Of a stretch of 64,000 bases of DNA, positions 1-12,110 are shown one piece after another. How positions within the stretch are numbered: position 1 is the stretch's first letter; every line of letters begins with the position of its first letter. The DNA comes from Stromatinia cepivora (taxonomy: Eukaryota > Ascomycota > Leotiomycetes > Helotiales > Sclerotiniaceae): NCBI GenBank assembly GCA_014898415.1, contig RCTD01000001.1, positions 1,674,001 to 1,738,000 on the forward strand, written 5' to 3'. A model generated the notes under the pieces. The model saw only the letters and a list, made by a program, of their open reading frames with translations, was not told the DNA's origin and did not search any database. Position numbers and translations under genes: made by a program.

Positions 1-69
1 TCACTCATGAATTGCCTTGCAAATTGCTCCCCAAACAACGCCAGCAAACTTGTCGACGATAAGCATGAG
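1..69 (+). other. Possible 3' end of a host exon with splice donor
   Basis: This short stretch has ordinary base composition, unlike the AT-rich DNA that follows. Frame 1 is open for 23 codons and ends in GAG immediately followed by GTAAGT at 70-75, a textbook fungal 5' splice donor. The reading is rich in Asn, Ser, Asp and Lys, and no domain is recognisable in so short a piece. If real, it is the truncated end of a gene lying left of the window, whose intron was hit by the MITE at 82-179 and then lost to retroelements. It could equally be non-coding DNA with a chance donor motif. Confidence 0.25.
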
Positions 70-81
70 GTAAGTCAACTA

Positions 82-179
82 GAAGGGTCCACGGGCCAAC
101 TGAACGCCCTGGCCAACTGAACGGTCTAACCTAATTAGGTCACCGCACTGATATATTCTAGTTGGCCCGTGGACCCTTC
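82..179. mobile_element. 98-bp MITE with 20-bp terminal inverted repeats
   Basis: Bases 82-101 (GAAGGGTCCACGGGCCAACT) are repeated exactly in reverse complement at 160-179. TA dinucleotides flank the element at 80-81 and 180-181, so the target duplication is TA as for Tc1/mariner/pogo elements. The interior holds a second partial copy of the GGCCAACTGAACG motif (about 95-105 and 111-125). It has no coding capacity. The termini do not match the Fot1/pogo element at 8611-10796, so its mobilising transposase is unknown. It carries no RIP-type damage. Confidence 0.8.
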
Positions 180-202
180 TACCCCACAAATGGACCACCC
201 CT

Positions 203-1058
203 GGAACTATATTTGTAAATGTGGTAATTGTATATATATCTGATTATAATATTATTGAAATAATAAAAGGTAGATTTTGTTTATACTAAAATGAACAATA
301 GAAATAGAATTGTAGATTTCGTAAATCAAATAAATTTGAAGATTATTGATATCGGATATTATTAAACGATTATTATAGAATAGAAGATTATTTTAGAATA
401 ATATATATTTATAACTTTTGATAATTTATATTTTAAATATTAATAAATTATTTATAATTTTATTTATTTTGAAAATATAATTAACTAAATTGGATTGAGA
501 AATGATTTTGTTTAAATTGATATTAGTAATTGCTATTTTATTTAAATAATACTTTTGTAAAGCTTCTTTTATAATTTCAATATTAATTTGATTGTTTTTA
601 ATAAACTATTAAAAACGATTCTTTTTTTAATATAATTCTAAAGGTTCAATTTATTGATTCAATAGATTAAAATATTGATAAAAGGATTATTTTTTTAAGA
701 TAATATATAATAATAAAGTTGTAATCGATTAATACTTTTATTTAATAAGTTTATTGAATATTAAGAATCTTAATAGTTATGAAATATTCGAGAATTTTAT
801 AATCGATATAAATCTTGATTTTATATAATAAATTAATGAATTTTGTTTTTCAATGATTAAAAACCTGAATAATTGATAGTATTTCTTTATTGTAAATTTT
901 GTAGTTTAGTTTAATAATAATTATAATTTTGAAGAAATAAATTATAGATAATCAATTTTCATTATACTATTATAATAATATATTAGCAATTATCTCATTG
1001 GAAATATCTATTTTGAATATATAAAGGAATCGATGATTATAATATTGCAGAAACAAAA
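203..1058 (-). pseudogene. Truncated Gypsy-1 pol fragment (RNase H to integrase N-terminus)
   Basis: Read on the minus strand this matches copy B from about 20060 to 19190 and copy F from about 63000 to 62150, base for base apart from C/T and G/A differences and small indels. It spans the RNase H-like domain of a Ty3/Gypsy polyprotein (motif around YNHRFLYIFEIDIS in the other copies) and the linker into the zinc-binding N-terminus of integrase. Both ends are truncated. The left end meets host-like DNA at about 202 and the right end meets the LTR at 1059. Frames are closed by many TAA/TAG codons. Confidence 0.75.
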
Positions 1059-1285
1059 TGTGACGCACAAGAGCCGTAGTAGAGCTGAATAAACAGAGTT
1101 AATTATGTTCCTTAAAATCTACAATTGAAGAATTATAGCTCGTAAGGAGCGATTAGATATATATATATATACAAATACTCATTTATGAGTTGTAGGATTA
1201 TATGTATGCGTTATTAGAGTTATTATTTTACTATACTAAATCATATGATTTGTAATATATATATACGGACGATTAGTTTATTAAT
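1059..1285 (-). repeat. Distal part of the 3' LTR of Gypsy-1 copy B, split by copy A
   Basis: This starts TGTGACGCACAAGAG, the reverse complement of the Gypsy-1 LTR end, and runs without large gaps to TTAAT at 1281-1285. There copy A begins. The missing 59 bp of the LTR lie at 17235-17293, on the far side of copy A, after a second TTAAT (17230-17234). The two pieces add up to about 286 bp, close to the 280-284 bp of complete Gypsy-1 LTRs. The DNA left of 1059 is not what is expected beside copy B (see findings). Confidence 0.85.
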
Positions 1286-1565
1286 TGTCACGAATCGTGA
1301 ACCACAGGAGGCTAACCACGTGATACCCTATCTCCCATATCAATTTATAAGCTGATCATCCGTGCATATACGTTACGAATCATACGATTTAATATGGTAA
1401 AATGGTAACCCTGATAATGTATATGTATAACTCTGTAGTTCATAAATGAGTATTTGTGTATATATATCTAGTTACTCTTTACGAGTTATAGTTCTTCAAT
1501 TGTAGATTCTAAGGAATATAATTGATCTTGTTTATTCAGTTCTATTATGGCTTTTGTGTATTATA
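1286..1565 (+). repeat. 5' LTR of Gypsy-1 copy A
   Basis: It begins TGTCACGAATCGTGA and ends in a mutated form of the TGTGCGTCACA terminus (TGTGTATTATA), every difference being C to T or G to A. It is the same length as the 3' LTR (16950-17229). It carries TA-rich stretches and an internal CACGTG. No primer-binding site matching a tRNA I recognise follows it. Confidence 0.88.
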
Positions 1566-1842
1566 TTATCTACAATTCATTTATAAGTGTTTGATCATCT
1601 GGTGGTTTTTCAAATAATATTTTATTTTAATAATGTCTTTTTAGGTGAACTTTTACGAATGTTATATTCAGAGAAAGAAGATCTATTCCGATTTAGTTGA
1701 TGAAGATAAATTTCTTTAGAAGTATATCATTACTTTTATAATATAATGAATTCCTTCTTCTGTATACTTCGAATTTTCGAAAATATATTCTGAGGAACTC
1801 TTTCTTTTTCCTCAATTATTTCAACAATCTTTCGAAGAAAAT

Positions 1843-3396
1843 ATGAATACAGGATTGGATAACGTTATTATTGAAAGAAAGAAGATTAATAAAGAGAAGA
1901 TTCCAATATATAAAGCCGATACTTTCAATGGTTCAATTGTTTCTTTTGAATTATTATTATAATTATAAGATTTTTATATAATGGTTATAAATTTGAAAAA
2001 GGAGAATCGATAATTGAAAATTATGATGATAACGAATTCTATAACAGTACAATCTCTTTTTAAGCCTTAAATGATACTTATATAAGTATCCAGGTCAATA
2101 GCAGTATCTGGGATTCTCTTTATTCTTTTAATCGAAATCCAAGGATCTTTATTCAAGCAAATTCGAAGATTCCGAAGTCAAAGGAAGAAAACTTTGATCA
2201 GATAATCTAATCATTCGGGGTCTTTCGATGGTTTTTCTTCTTTTTCAGGAAGTAACGATTTATTTAATAATTAGGGGTTCTTTTATTTAAGAAGCTGATT
2301 TAACTAGTCAAGATCGTATTCCTGTGTTAATCACAATTCATAGTGAGATGTATATGTATCAAAACCTATAAATCTTATTATTAAACTTAATAATGGTATT
2401 GAATCTAAAGCTAGTTTGTAGTAATTATTGGTTATAAAATGATTCGAATTGTATATTATATTATTTAAGAGTGAAATGTAATGCTATGTATATATAATCG
2501 ATCAAACTGAATCGGAAGTATAAATATATTGTTATACTTTTTATATACAAGTGCCCCGATTTATAATATTCGAATTGATCGAGCAATTTATAATGATCTA
2601 TCGGAATCCGATTGAAATCGATAATGCTTATTTTCAATACAAGATATAGGTTATATTTAATATGATTTGATATAGTAACTTCCTAGAATAGTATAGGAAA
2701 TTTAGATTATTTGTTATTTAAGTGGAGATTATCGATAATAAAATTCTATTTAAGGATCTCGAATAAAAGATTTCCGATTTTTTTTTATAAGTGATAGTAA
2801 TATTTATCAAGGATTATAAGATTATAGAAGAACTCACGAATATATTTATTAGAATAAATCAAAATGAAGTTTCATTATAAGAATGAAACTGATATTATAT
2901 TAGGCGAGAAACCCTTATAGTTATTTATAAATCAATAATTATTATAAATCTTTTGTAATCCTTTCAGAGCTTTAACAATTTCAATTTTGGAATCTCTATG
3001 TTTTTGAAATCGTTTTCATTTTGGAATATCTTTTTTGGATATACCGGCCTCATTGTATTCAATAATTATTCGAACTTTAAATATTCGTTATCTTTTCTTT
3101 TTCCTGAAGTAATATATATATTAATGCTTTGTATCGATAACCTTAATAAAATCGAGATGGTATAAAAAGAAATAGAAGAATTCAAAGAATATCGGGATAT
3201 CGAAGAATATTTCAGTTTAGAAGTTACAATTAAAGCTATATAGAATATTTGTTTAGAAAAAGAAAAGCGTTTAAAATTAAATGTTTAGATTCTGTTTCTA
3301 TTTTAAATATTATATAGGATATAAAATTTCTTGATTTATTAAAGTTTATAGAAGAAGAAATATTCATTCTTTTTTGTAATCTTTCAAAAAATGATT
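1843..3396 (+). pseudogene. Degenerate gag-like region of Gypsy-1 copy A
   Basis: It begins at an ATG whose first residues (MNTGLDNV) match the MNTGLNNV start in copy B at 23561, so the start is conserved between copies. The region lies between the 5' LTR and pol, where gag is expected, and aligns throughout with copy B (about 23561 down to 21893). Frequent stops and frame changes prevent a continuous reading and no zinc knuckle was identified. The gag assignment rests on position and conservation only. It is interrupted at 3397-3401 (ATACT) by Copia-1 copy C1. Confidence 0.45.
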
Positions 3397-3401
3397 ATAC
3401 T

Positions 3402-3618
3402 TGTCGGGACAACTGTACACGGGGAAGTGAGGTTCATCAACAAACGTATAGAACTATTAATACGTTTTGATTTGCCTAGAGAGCTAGAATCTATAAAGGG
3501 TAAAGATCTATATAATGGTATATACCGAGGCACTAGTGCGAATACTAGTGCTCATATGATCCTTACTATCCTTACCATCTTTACTATCTTTACTATATAT
3601 ATAATTCATATTCCGATA
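3402..3618 (-). repeat. 3' LTR of Copia-1 copy C1
   Basis: In window orientation it starts TGTCGGGACAACTG and ends ATTCCGATA, a mutated ATTCCGACA. It contains the family's palindromic ACTAGTGC motif twice and a (CCTTACCAT)n minisatellite near the right end. It matches 12111-12327 and the solo LTR at 23232-23447. Confidence 0.9.
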
Positions 3619-3639
3619 CTGGCAACTTCTCTTAAAGTC

Positions 3640-5900
3640 GAAGTATCGTATGCTTCAGGAATATATATACCCGGTAAGTAAATACTCTTTCCAATCCTAG
3701 CTTTCGTTTTGTTCCTTTATTCGAATCAATTTATATATGAAATGATTATATATCCGATGATTGAATATATATCTGTAATGGTTTTTGTTTTGTATTTGTT
3801 CTTCGATTTCTATATTTATATCATTTTCTCTTTATTATATTTTGGTCTTTTCATTTATTCTATAACCTTGATTTTGATTATATTATTCTCTACAAGATCT
3901 CTGAGAGTTTGATATGGTTTTGCCTTTATCATTATATCAATAGGATTAGATTCTCCATCAATCCATTTAATTTCCACTATCTCCCTTCGTTCATACGATT
4001 ACTACAAAACCATTAGATCAATCATCAGTCTTTTCTCTTATATTAAATCTAATTTCATAAGACAATCGTAAAGCGATTTCGAATTTATATATATAATTAA
4101 TAATACTTTCTGCTTTGATAATATACCTTCGATAATATTCTTGAATACTGCACTAATATCGAATTCTAAGGTTATACCGTAAAGTTCCGATATTAATATA
4201 CTTCTAATGATTCTTTTGTATTTAATGAATAATCAATGAATTAGATTCGTTTTGTTATTCTTGTTTATTAATATAATGATATATCCGATTTGCAAGGACA
4301 GATTTCGATTATTAACGAATAATGTATTTGTGAATATTACTAGTTTCAGCGAATCGAGATCGAATGATACGAATTTCAGTCCTTTAATTGAATTGTCTAT
4401 TTATCATTGGATTATTTTATTCATCAATTTCATATTTTCCTTTTTGGGGTTAATAATTTGGATAACAAAAGAAAAAGCGAATGATACTTTTGATTGATAT
4501 ATTATCGAAATATAAGTTCCTTTTGTATATTGAATAATATATTAGTTCTTTAGGGTTACACTTTTTCGAACTTTGTTTTTTGTATTATGAATATCGATTA
4601 ATTATATTTTGATAAATTGTAGATTTGTACATTGTTTTTCCTGATTGATATAAATAGAGCCGTTGTTTATTTGAATAATGATAGTTCTGTTGAATTTGAG
4701 GGGGTTCTCAAATAATAAGGTCTTTCGATTCTTTATAAGAAACTTCGCATTTTCGAGTTCTTTTTGTTTTCTATCTGCGAATACTTTATTGGCTACAATA
4801 ATTGTATCATCTGTTTGAAATCCTATTAATCCGAATGCTTCGTTTTCTTGTTTGGTGTATATTAGGCAGGGGTCGTAAATTGATTAGGTTATTTGGAGTA
4901 TAATGAAATAATGATTGTAATAAGTGCCGAACCAATGATTTCCAGTTTCTGGTATACTATATAATGGTTTGATTATTTGTAATAGTATTCCTTTCGTAAA
5001 TTCTATTTCCTTAGATGATAGGATGTAGAATAATCGTATCAGATTGGATGTTATTTGTATATAAGCTTGAGTAATGTCCTTAATATACAAAATTGTTTGT
5101 GCAATTGATTGTAGGATAATTATGATGTTTAGTATCAAATGTTGATTTGTTCGCTGAATTGTGGGCGATTGTATTAATACTATTCCTTTTTCTGCATTAT
5201 TCCATGTTTGAATTATAAGCCTCGATTTCGGGAATGCTTTTTTAATACCTTCGTTTTTGATCTCATTGATGAATCTTGATTTGAATATTTGTATGTTTTC
5301 TGATATATTTGTTTGTTGTATGATTTCGAATATACTGTTTTCTATTAAGTTATTAATTTTCTTCTTTCTTGATTTTTCATAGATCGATAGGTTTTGGGGT
5401 ATATCGGATGCCAGTAGGTTCTCGTCGAAGGGTCTGGTGATGTTTTCTTTCTTATTGTTTTGAAAGTAGATAATTATATCTGATATTGTTATTGTATCTT
5501 TAATAAAGTATATTGCTATAGTTTTGATTGATATTGTATTTATTGTATTATATGATATTCTCATTGAAAAAACGATTATTTGAAGGATACTGGGATTCGC
5601 TTTCGCTGCATTTTTTAAGACGATCTTAAATTTCTTTTGGGTGGCGGTTTCGAAATCCTTTAAGGATGTTTCTTGAGGGATTCGTTTTATCGCAGTATAT
5701 TCTATTTGTACAATGGATTCTGCTGGTATATTTGTTTCGATTATATAAGGTTTTATTATTGTAGATCGAAAAATCGTAGATCTGTTTGGTAGTTGTATTA
5801 TATAGGTTTCGCCTTCGATTTGTAGTAATATAAATAACCTTATTCATCCAGCAATTCGATTGTTTCTTTCTCTTTATATCTATACCTTTGAATTGATTAA
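3640..5900 (-). pseudogene. Copia-1 C1 reverse transcriptase and RNase H
   Basis: The best preserved stretch is open for 226 codons on the minus strand (5564 to 4884). It reads as a Ty1/Copia reverse transcriptase: FKSRFINEI, then AFPKSRLIIQ, DITQAYIQ, and KPLYSIPETGNHWFGTYYNHY, as in the Copia RT core. The active-site aspartates follow in a FQTDD box with the DD codons at 4806-4811, still intact here. RNase H and the polyprotein tail continue to about 3640 but are broken by stops. The enzyme would copy element RNA into DNA in virus-like particles. It is inactive here because of the nonsense codons. Confidence 0.85.
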
Positions 5901-6016
5901 TAGTTTGTAGATTGGAATTATATTTGGATCGTTATATTAATTCAATGCATCTACTATTTATCTTTCAATTTAGAGCTTTTGATTTCGCTATTTGCTTTCT
6001 TAATTATATTGGATCG

Positions 6017-7430
6017 TTATTGAATATTAGATATTAATGGATCGAGTTTGTTTATCTGTAGGTATATTTCGAATATTAGAAGAATAGGTATAATTCTGTT
6101 GGGGTCAGTGATATCATTTATTGCTTTTATTGTTATTTGTAATACTGATTCTTTCGTCATTTTAGTACTTTTGAATTCTTCCTCGATAATATTGTATGTA
6201 TATCGAATGATTTGATAATAGTGTTCGATCATTCCGATCGATGAATATACTTCGACGGATACGCTTTTCGTAATGATCGTTATTATCTTGATATATTATT
6301 TGAATTCTTTACTTACAAAATTTTTCCCAATATTGTAAATAATATAGTCTGATGGGCCTAAATATATATCTATCCAGTATATTCTTAATTTATCTTATAT
6401 ATATTTCACGTTAATATTATCGAGTTATTATACTGCTTGGAATCTGATTCCTTCATCGATAATATATAATATTAATTTGTTGTTGATATATATAATATCG
6501 ATTATAATTGAATAATTAAATTCGATATCGTTGCAAAGATTGAACTTGAATTTGCCTAGGGATTTTCTGTATTTTTGATAATATTTACAGAATTTCGTGA
6601 GTTTCTTGAGATCTCCTTAAGCAATATCTGTATAATCTGTATATTGGAGAACTCGATAGAATCTATTTGCAGAAAGGTAACCAAAACAACGATGCAATTT
6701 CTGTATTTCTGATTCGATTAGGTAACAATCGTTTATATCGATGGATGTTTGTATAAATTGCTGGATTTTTATATTCCAGAATAATACTATATACTTGAAT
6801 TTGCAAATGCAAGGGTGGTTTGCAATTGGTGATACAAGTGCATCGATAATGTTATTGTAATATACCCCGAGTCGATTTATATTTTATAATGATAATAAGA
6901 ATGGTGTTTTTGATTCTATAATATAGAATTCGATAGTTCCTGGAGGTAGATTCAATTGAATCGATCCAATTGATTTGGCCTTTTCGATTCTGAATATTAT
7001 TTTTGCGATTTCTGTTCTATTTATATTCAATATAGTATTCTTAATGTTTTTTTAATATATTTAATATTATTTGAATTCTATTATAGATTATTGGGATACT
7101 TTTGTATTGATAATAATATTCTGAAACTCTTTGTTATTGTATTTCGAGAAGAAAACTTTGTATTCTTCGATTTTGTTAATTGGTTTATTGATAAAACCAA
7201 TCAAAATATATATTGTTGTTTTATCGAATAAATTCATTACAATTTTCTTTTCGTTAATCGATTTGTAAAATAAAATTCAAATATACTTTGGATCGTTATT
7301 TTTTATATCCTTTTTTAGATCGTTTTGAATATATATTGCGAATTCTTTATCAATATCGATATCCAATGAAATTCCTTTGTATTCGATAATATATTGTTTG
7401 AAATATAATCCGAAATCCTTATCGTTACCT
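6017..7430 (-). pseudogene. Copia-1 C1 protease and integrase
   Basis: Downstream of gag the minus strand reads a Copia protease tail and then a pre-integrase zinc domain (LHRCFGYLSANRFYRVL, then CKYYQK, with His and Cys ligands partly changed to Tyr). An rve catalytic core follows: IIIDIIYI, IIDEG, GKNFVSKEF, and a SIGMIEHYY segment holding the acidic third catalytic residue. Gaps between the pieces contain TAA/TAG stops. Integrase would insert the cDNA with the 5-bp duplications seen for this family. The whole block is missing from copy C2, where sequence jumps from the homologue of about 7438 to that of about 6188. Confidence 0.75.
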
Positions 7431-8681
7431 TTGAATAGTTCCCTATATTTATGTTTCGATTCAGTTCGTTCAACTTTTATATATTTATTTGATTAATAGT
7501 TTTCTTTCTTATAAACAAAATATCTTTTAATTCCTTTTATACAAATAAAAAATCGTTGATTGAATTTATATTTGCGATTATACTTGGGGTTCTTCTGATT
7601 ATATACTTGATCTGTATAGAATATCTTATTTTCATTCGGATATGATTTCTCATATATAAAAATGGAGCCTTATAAATCCTCGATAAATCCGATTATAGAT
7701 TTTGAAGATCGATAGTACATTTAACTATATACCGATATACGATTATATATATTGAGGATCTTTTTCTGGATATACATAACTATTTGAAGTTCTTTTGATA
7801 AACCTTTTTGAAGATATCGAAATTTGATGATTATAATATCCAAACATTCTAATATCGATTTTCCAGGGTTCTGTACAATGATTGTTTTGAATATTATATA
7901 ATCCCATTTTTCCATGAATCCGTATTGATGTTCTTTTCCTTCGAAAAATGTTTTCATCATTTCGTAGATGCCCTTTATCGTATTTGGAATGTAATTGAAA
8001 TTCGAGTAATAGAATATAAGAGCCTCTTCTTTTAGCATTGTAGGAAACGTTTTTGTATAAAGGTTTGAATAGATATCGATTCTTTTGCAATAATTGAGGA
8101 AAATAGTATATTTGTAATCGAAGTTATTATTTTGACCAGTATATTTATTGGCATTGTCATAAAGTTTTTCAAGGTTTCCGAAGTTACAGCCAATATTATT
8201 ATTATATATATAATCGGGTGGTTTATCCTTGTAATTTCCTAAACCATTGTTTTCTCCATTATTAAATAGATCTCTTCCTTTTTTGTTGTTTTTATAGAAG
8301 TATATATAAACATCATTTTGATTTATATCGTTTGCCTTACAATCGTTTCCAAAATGTTTGTTATCGCTTAGGGGTTTTCTATTATCAAATGATCTATTTG
8401 ATAATCCTTTACCATAAATAGATTTCTTTCCATTTAATAGTTTTTCATTTTCGGATAATATATTATTATTATATAATAATTATAGTAATACTAAACATTA
8501 TTTCCATCCTGAATTTTGATATTCGTTGTCTAGGAATTCCTTGAATATATATAATCCCGGTTTCTTATCTAATTGTAATGATTGAATTCCTTTATATTAT
8601 ATTAAAGATAACCGATTTCCCTACATCATGCACGACCCCACATCTTGCACGCACTTTTAATTTTATAAAATATCAACCACC

Positions 8682-10631
8682 ATGGACGGATATAGCGACG
8701 ATATGCCTTCAGAGGCCCGTATAAAGCTCGCATTAGCTCAAATTAAAGGGGAAGAGCACCCTAAATATACTCAAATAACAAATTTCTTCAAAATCAATCG
8801 TTCAACGTTCTTTCGGCACCATAGAAGCAAAACCACCTCCTGCAGTATCGCATATACTGAAACTCATCAATCTCTTTCAAAAAAGCAAGAAGAGGTTTTA
8901 ATCGATCAAATTAACAAATTGATACAAAGATTTATACCCCCTACAAACTGCATAATCAAAAACCTTACGGAAGAGATTATAAACCACTCTCTAAGGAAGA
9001 ATTGAATAGCAAATTTCGTGAAAAAGTATAAAATATATCTTCAAAATCGGTATCTTCGATGTATTGATAATTTGCATATGAAAGTTAATAATGTTACTAT
9101 ATTTGAGCATTTTTATAATCTAATTTGAATTATTTTGTATTGTTATTGAATTTTATTATTTAAAAGAATTATACTAATACTTCTCTTTTTTTCATTTAAT
9201 TAATAAAAGTAACTACAAAATACAATATATCATCCAAAAATATATACAATTGGGATGAGAAGAACTTTATAATTAATCTAAAAAGGATTATGAAGAGGAT
9301 AATGAATACTAATGCATATGATCGTGGTAAAATTACAAAAGCTAAACAGAATAGATCGAGAGAGTTTATCACCCTTTTAGTATATATATATGCTGATAAT
9401 ATGGTTATTCCATTTATTCTAATTTATAAAGAGGAATCTGGAGATCTATAGGATATATGGATTAATGAAATAGGAGTGAAGGATCAGGTTTATTTCGGAG
9501 CTTCAAGCAATGGATGATCGTCGAATACATTCGGCCTCACCTGGCTTAATAAGATCTTTCAATGTCATACTCGTTCAAAAGCAAAGAAAGGATATTGTTT
9601 ATTGATTGTAGATGGTTATTCTAACCATATGAATATGGAATTTATATCGAAATACAACGAATTGAAAATCATTTTATTGATTCTCCCCCCCCCACTCTAC
9701 ATATCGACTTCAACCTCTTGATATAGACTACTTTCTTTCTTTTTCGATGAATTATAATATAGAATTCAATAATCTAATACATAAAAACAGAAATATCGTT
9801 GAAATATCGAAACATAATTTTTGGATGATATTTAAAATTGTTTGGGTTCAATCTGCTATTATTTATAATATCCTGAAATCTTTCGAAAAAGCCAATATTT
9901 ATCCTATAAATAAGAACATTACCATTCACAGTATCGAATTAGAACAAACCCCTACACCACTTATATCGATGTAATTCACAAAAAATAAAATAAAAACACT
10001 ATATACAACTAAAACTCTTCATCACCTCAAATTAGAGTTTCGCTTCAAACAGGATCCCAATATCATTCAGAAGCTTTTTAAGGCTGTATTTATATATACA
10101 ACTAATACTAATATCCAATTGTATAGAGCAAAAGATTTAGAAAAAGCTTTAAAGATCGAAAGAAAGAAAAAAACCCGTTCTAAACATTTAAACCTAATAA
10201 GGGAAAAGGGCGGAAATGCTTTTTTATATTCCCCCTTGCAAATCGAAAGAGCTAGAACCTACTAATCAATAAAAGTACTAATTGTTGAATAAGAGAAGAA
10301 AACTAAGAAGTAAAAGAAAACTGAAAAGAAAGTTGAAAAGGAATAAAAGAATAAAACGATTAAAGAGAAAGTAATACAAAGGGAAATCGATTATCAAATT
10401 GTATATGATACCAAAGAGAGGGTGAAAAGAGTTCGGAAATTATTAATATCTTCTATTAAAAGAGTACAAATGATTCAAAAACGTTTTCCTATTATAGATC
10501 TAGTATCCCAAAAAGCTATAAAGGATCACAACGTTGTAGAGATTGATAAATCAGTGATGGAAGAAAGGGGAGAGGTATTGCGTTCAAAGGCCAGACGACG
10601 TATCAAGGTTTCGTCGAAATTGAAAATGTAA
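8682..10631 (+). pseudogene. Fot1/pogo transposase, broken
   Basis: The ATG at 8682 (in CCACCATGG, a strong fungal start context) opens a 107-codon block with a psq-type helix-turn-helix (ARIKLALAQIKG, then FKINRSTFFRHH). It runs on through a TGG-to-TAG stop at 9003-9005 into a CENP-B/Tc5-like DNA-binding region. The DDE catalytic domain lies in another frame (about 9340-9690), with LIVDGYSNHMNMEF at about 9602-9643; the aspartate at 9611-9613 is the conserved DGxxSH-type residue. A run of nine Cs (9685-9693) shifts the frame. The continuation LQPLDIDYF and the KHNFWMIFKIVW segment (9747-9974) follow in frame, then a Lys/Arg-rich tail to 10631. A complete Fot1-type protein can be followed, but stops and shifts make it inactive. 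Confidence 0.88.
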
Positions 10632-10754
10632 AGGTTTTTTAATTCTATAGGATAATACTACATCTCTTTATTGCTCAAAAAGAATTGTAGCTTTATATCT
10701 TATAATTTATAATTAATATCGAATTTTGAAGTGATCGTAGTAGGAATATGAGGG
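10632..10754. other. 3' untranslated part of the Fot1 element
   Basis: AT-rich DNA between the transposase stop and the right inverted repeat. Nothing further is recognisable. Confidence 0.5.
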
Positions 10755-11589
10755 GCGTGCAAGATGTGGGGTCGTGCACGATGTAGGGAAATCGGTTAAT
10801 TACCTTACATTCATCTATACAAATTGTTTTTTTTTTTAGGGTTGAATAAGGATATTAAATCTTCAAGGATGATATCCAAATATACATTATTATCGAGTAT
10901 CTTGATTTAGTTTAGGATAGTTTTTGATTGAAATTGGAAATATCGATCCATTCTTGCCTTTCGAATTTGTTTATTTGATTATAATATATATAGAATATAG
11001 AACATTTCGATTAAGACTTCGCTGACTATCAGCTCCATATATTATATTATCTTTTTGACAAACAAGCCATCTACTTTCAATTCAGTATATAATCTGAATA
11101 TAATCTTTAAATTGACTAATTCGAAATGCTCAACTCTGAAATCCGCAAAATCGTTACAATAATCACTCTATAAATCTTTATTGATATAATTATATATTAT
11201 ATAGAACTCCAATTTGTATTTACAAAAATCGATGATTTCCTAAGGATTTTCTTTTATAGGTATGAATTGGTCGTATTTCCATTTGTTTACCCATTCATTG
11301 TATTCTTTGCTTCTGATATATGAAATAGTTGATACTAATAACGATAAGATTTGTATTCTTTTAGGGTGAAGGGTTGTAGGGGAGTTTTCGAATGTATCTG
11401 CTATAATCGTTATAGTAATGATTGTCATGTATTTTCAGATTGTTTCGAAATTGATTGTTACAAAGTTTTTAAGATGGTCTTAAAAAAGAGCCTGAATATA
11501 GGTTTGTAATATACGAAATATATATTATAATAAAGCTTCACTTGTATTATATATAGTATTATTAGATTTTGAAGGTATTTCGAAATTGG

Positions 11590-11720
11590 GGTTGGTTGAT
11601 GATCAAAATTGACCAAAATTGACCAAAATTGATTAAAATGATCAGATTTGATTGAAGTAGATTTGACCGAAATGAACGGAACAGTCAGGGTAATGAAATT
11701 AATCAAATCGAATTGATTAA
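11590..11720. repeat. TTGATC/TTGACC repeat array in the Copia-1 leader
   Basis: Degenerate 10-11-bp units of the type AAAATTGACC occur several times in a row, followed by related TTGATTG/TCAAATCG units. The equivalent array in C2 lies at about 45530-45690. Similar units occur in the 3' untranslated region of Gypsy-1 (16555-16860, 17395-17705). The role is unknown. Confidence 0.6.
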
Positions 11721-12110
11721 TTTCGTATGTAATTGGTAATTCATATAAAATGAATAAATGAAATAGTTTTTCGTGAGAAAGTGGGTATAGCGAAAAACTC
11801 GAAATTGCTTTCAGGTTTTCTTCAAATGTATACTCTATACTGTCTAGTAAATATATAATAAATGCAGAATAATTGAATCAAAAAGTGAACTCTAAATTCA
11901 TTATTAGATAACTGCTATTCTTGATTTTTCGATTCTTTTGGATTGTTCAATAATTAAAAACTTATCCTTTGGTATAAAAATACTTCATCTTGTAATGAAA
12001 TACTTTTATCTAATTACAAAAACAAAATCGAAATTAATTTAGAGTTTATAATTCTTTGTATTAATTCCCAATATCTGATTTGTGATATCACTATAATAAA
12101 AACTAATCAA

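Larger units (their letters stand above)
8611..10796 (+). mobile_element. Fot1/pogo-type DNA transposon (Tc1/mariner superfamily)
   Basis: The element is 2186 bp with 42-bp terminal inverted repeats at 8611-8652 and 10755-10796. They begin ACCGATTTCCCTACATC and differ at a single position near the middle (CATCATGC versus CATCGTGC). The flanking duplication is TA (8609-8610, 10797-10798). It holds one transposase gene on the plus strand. It is inserted in the gag gene of Copia-1 copy C1. The inverted repeats are well conserved while the gene is not, so the ends may still be recognisable to a transposase supplied elsewhere. Confidence 0.95.
7480..11430 (-). pseudogene. Copia-1 C1 gag, interrupted by the Fot1 element
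   Basis: The N-terminal part lies at 11430-10799 (a clear coding stretch includes EYNEWVNKWKYDQFIP) and the C-terminal part at 8608-7480. The Fot1/pogo transposon sits between them. The C-terminal part contains a long open block (8038 to 7721) with KTFFEGKEHQYGFMEKWD, and it ends in a damaged CCHC knuckle near 7490 with Cys to Tyr changes. The parallel region of C2 (45825-47640) is uninterrupted. Gag would form the virus-like particle. The call rests on position before protease and on the knuckle. Confidence 0.6.

Noticed and set aside
3391..3681. 96-codon plus-strand open frame
   Set aside because: It runs through the Copia-1 3' LTR and its flanks; the LTR is antisense to coding here and the frame is accidental.
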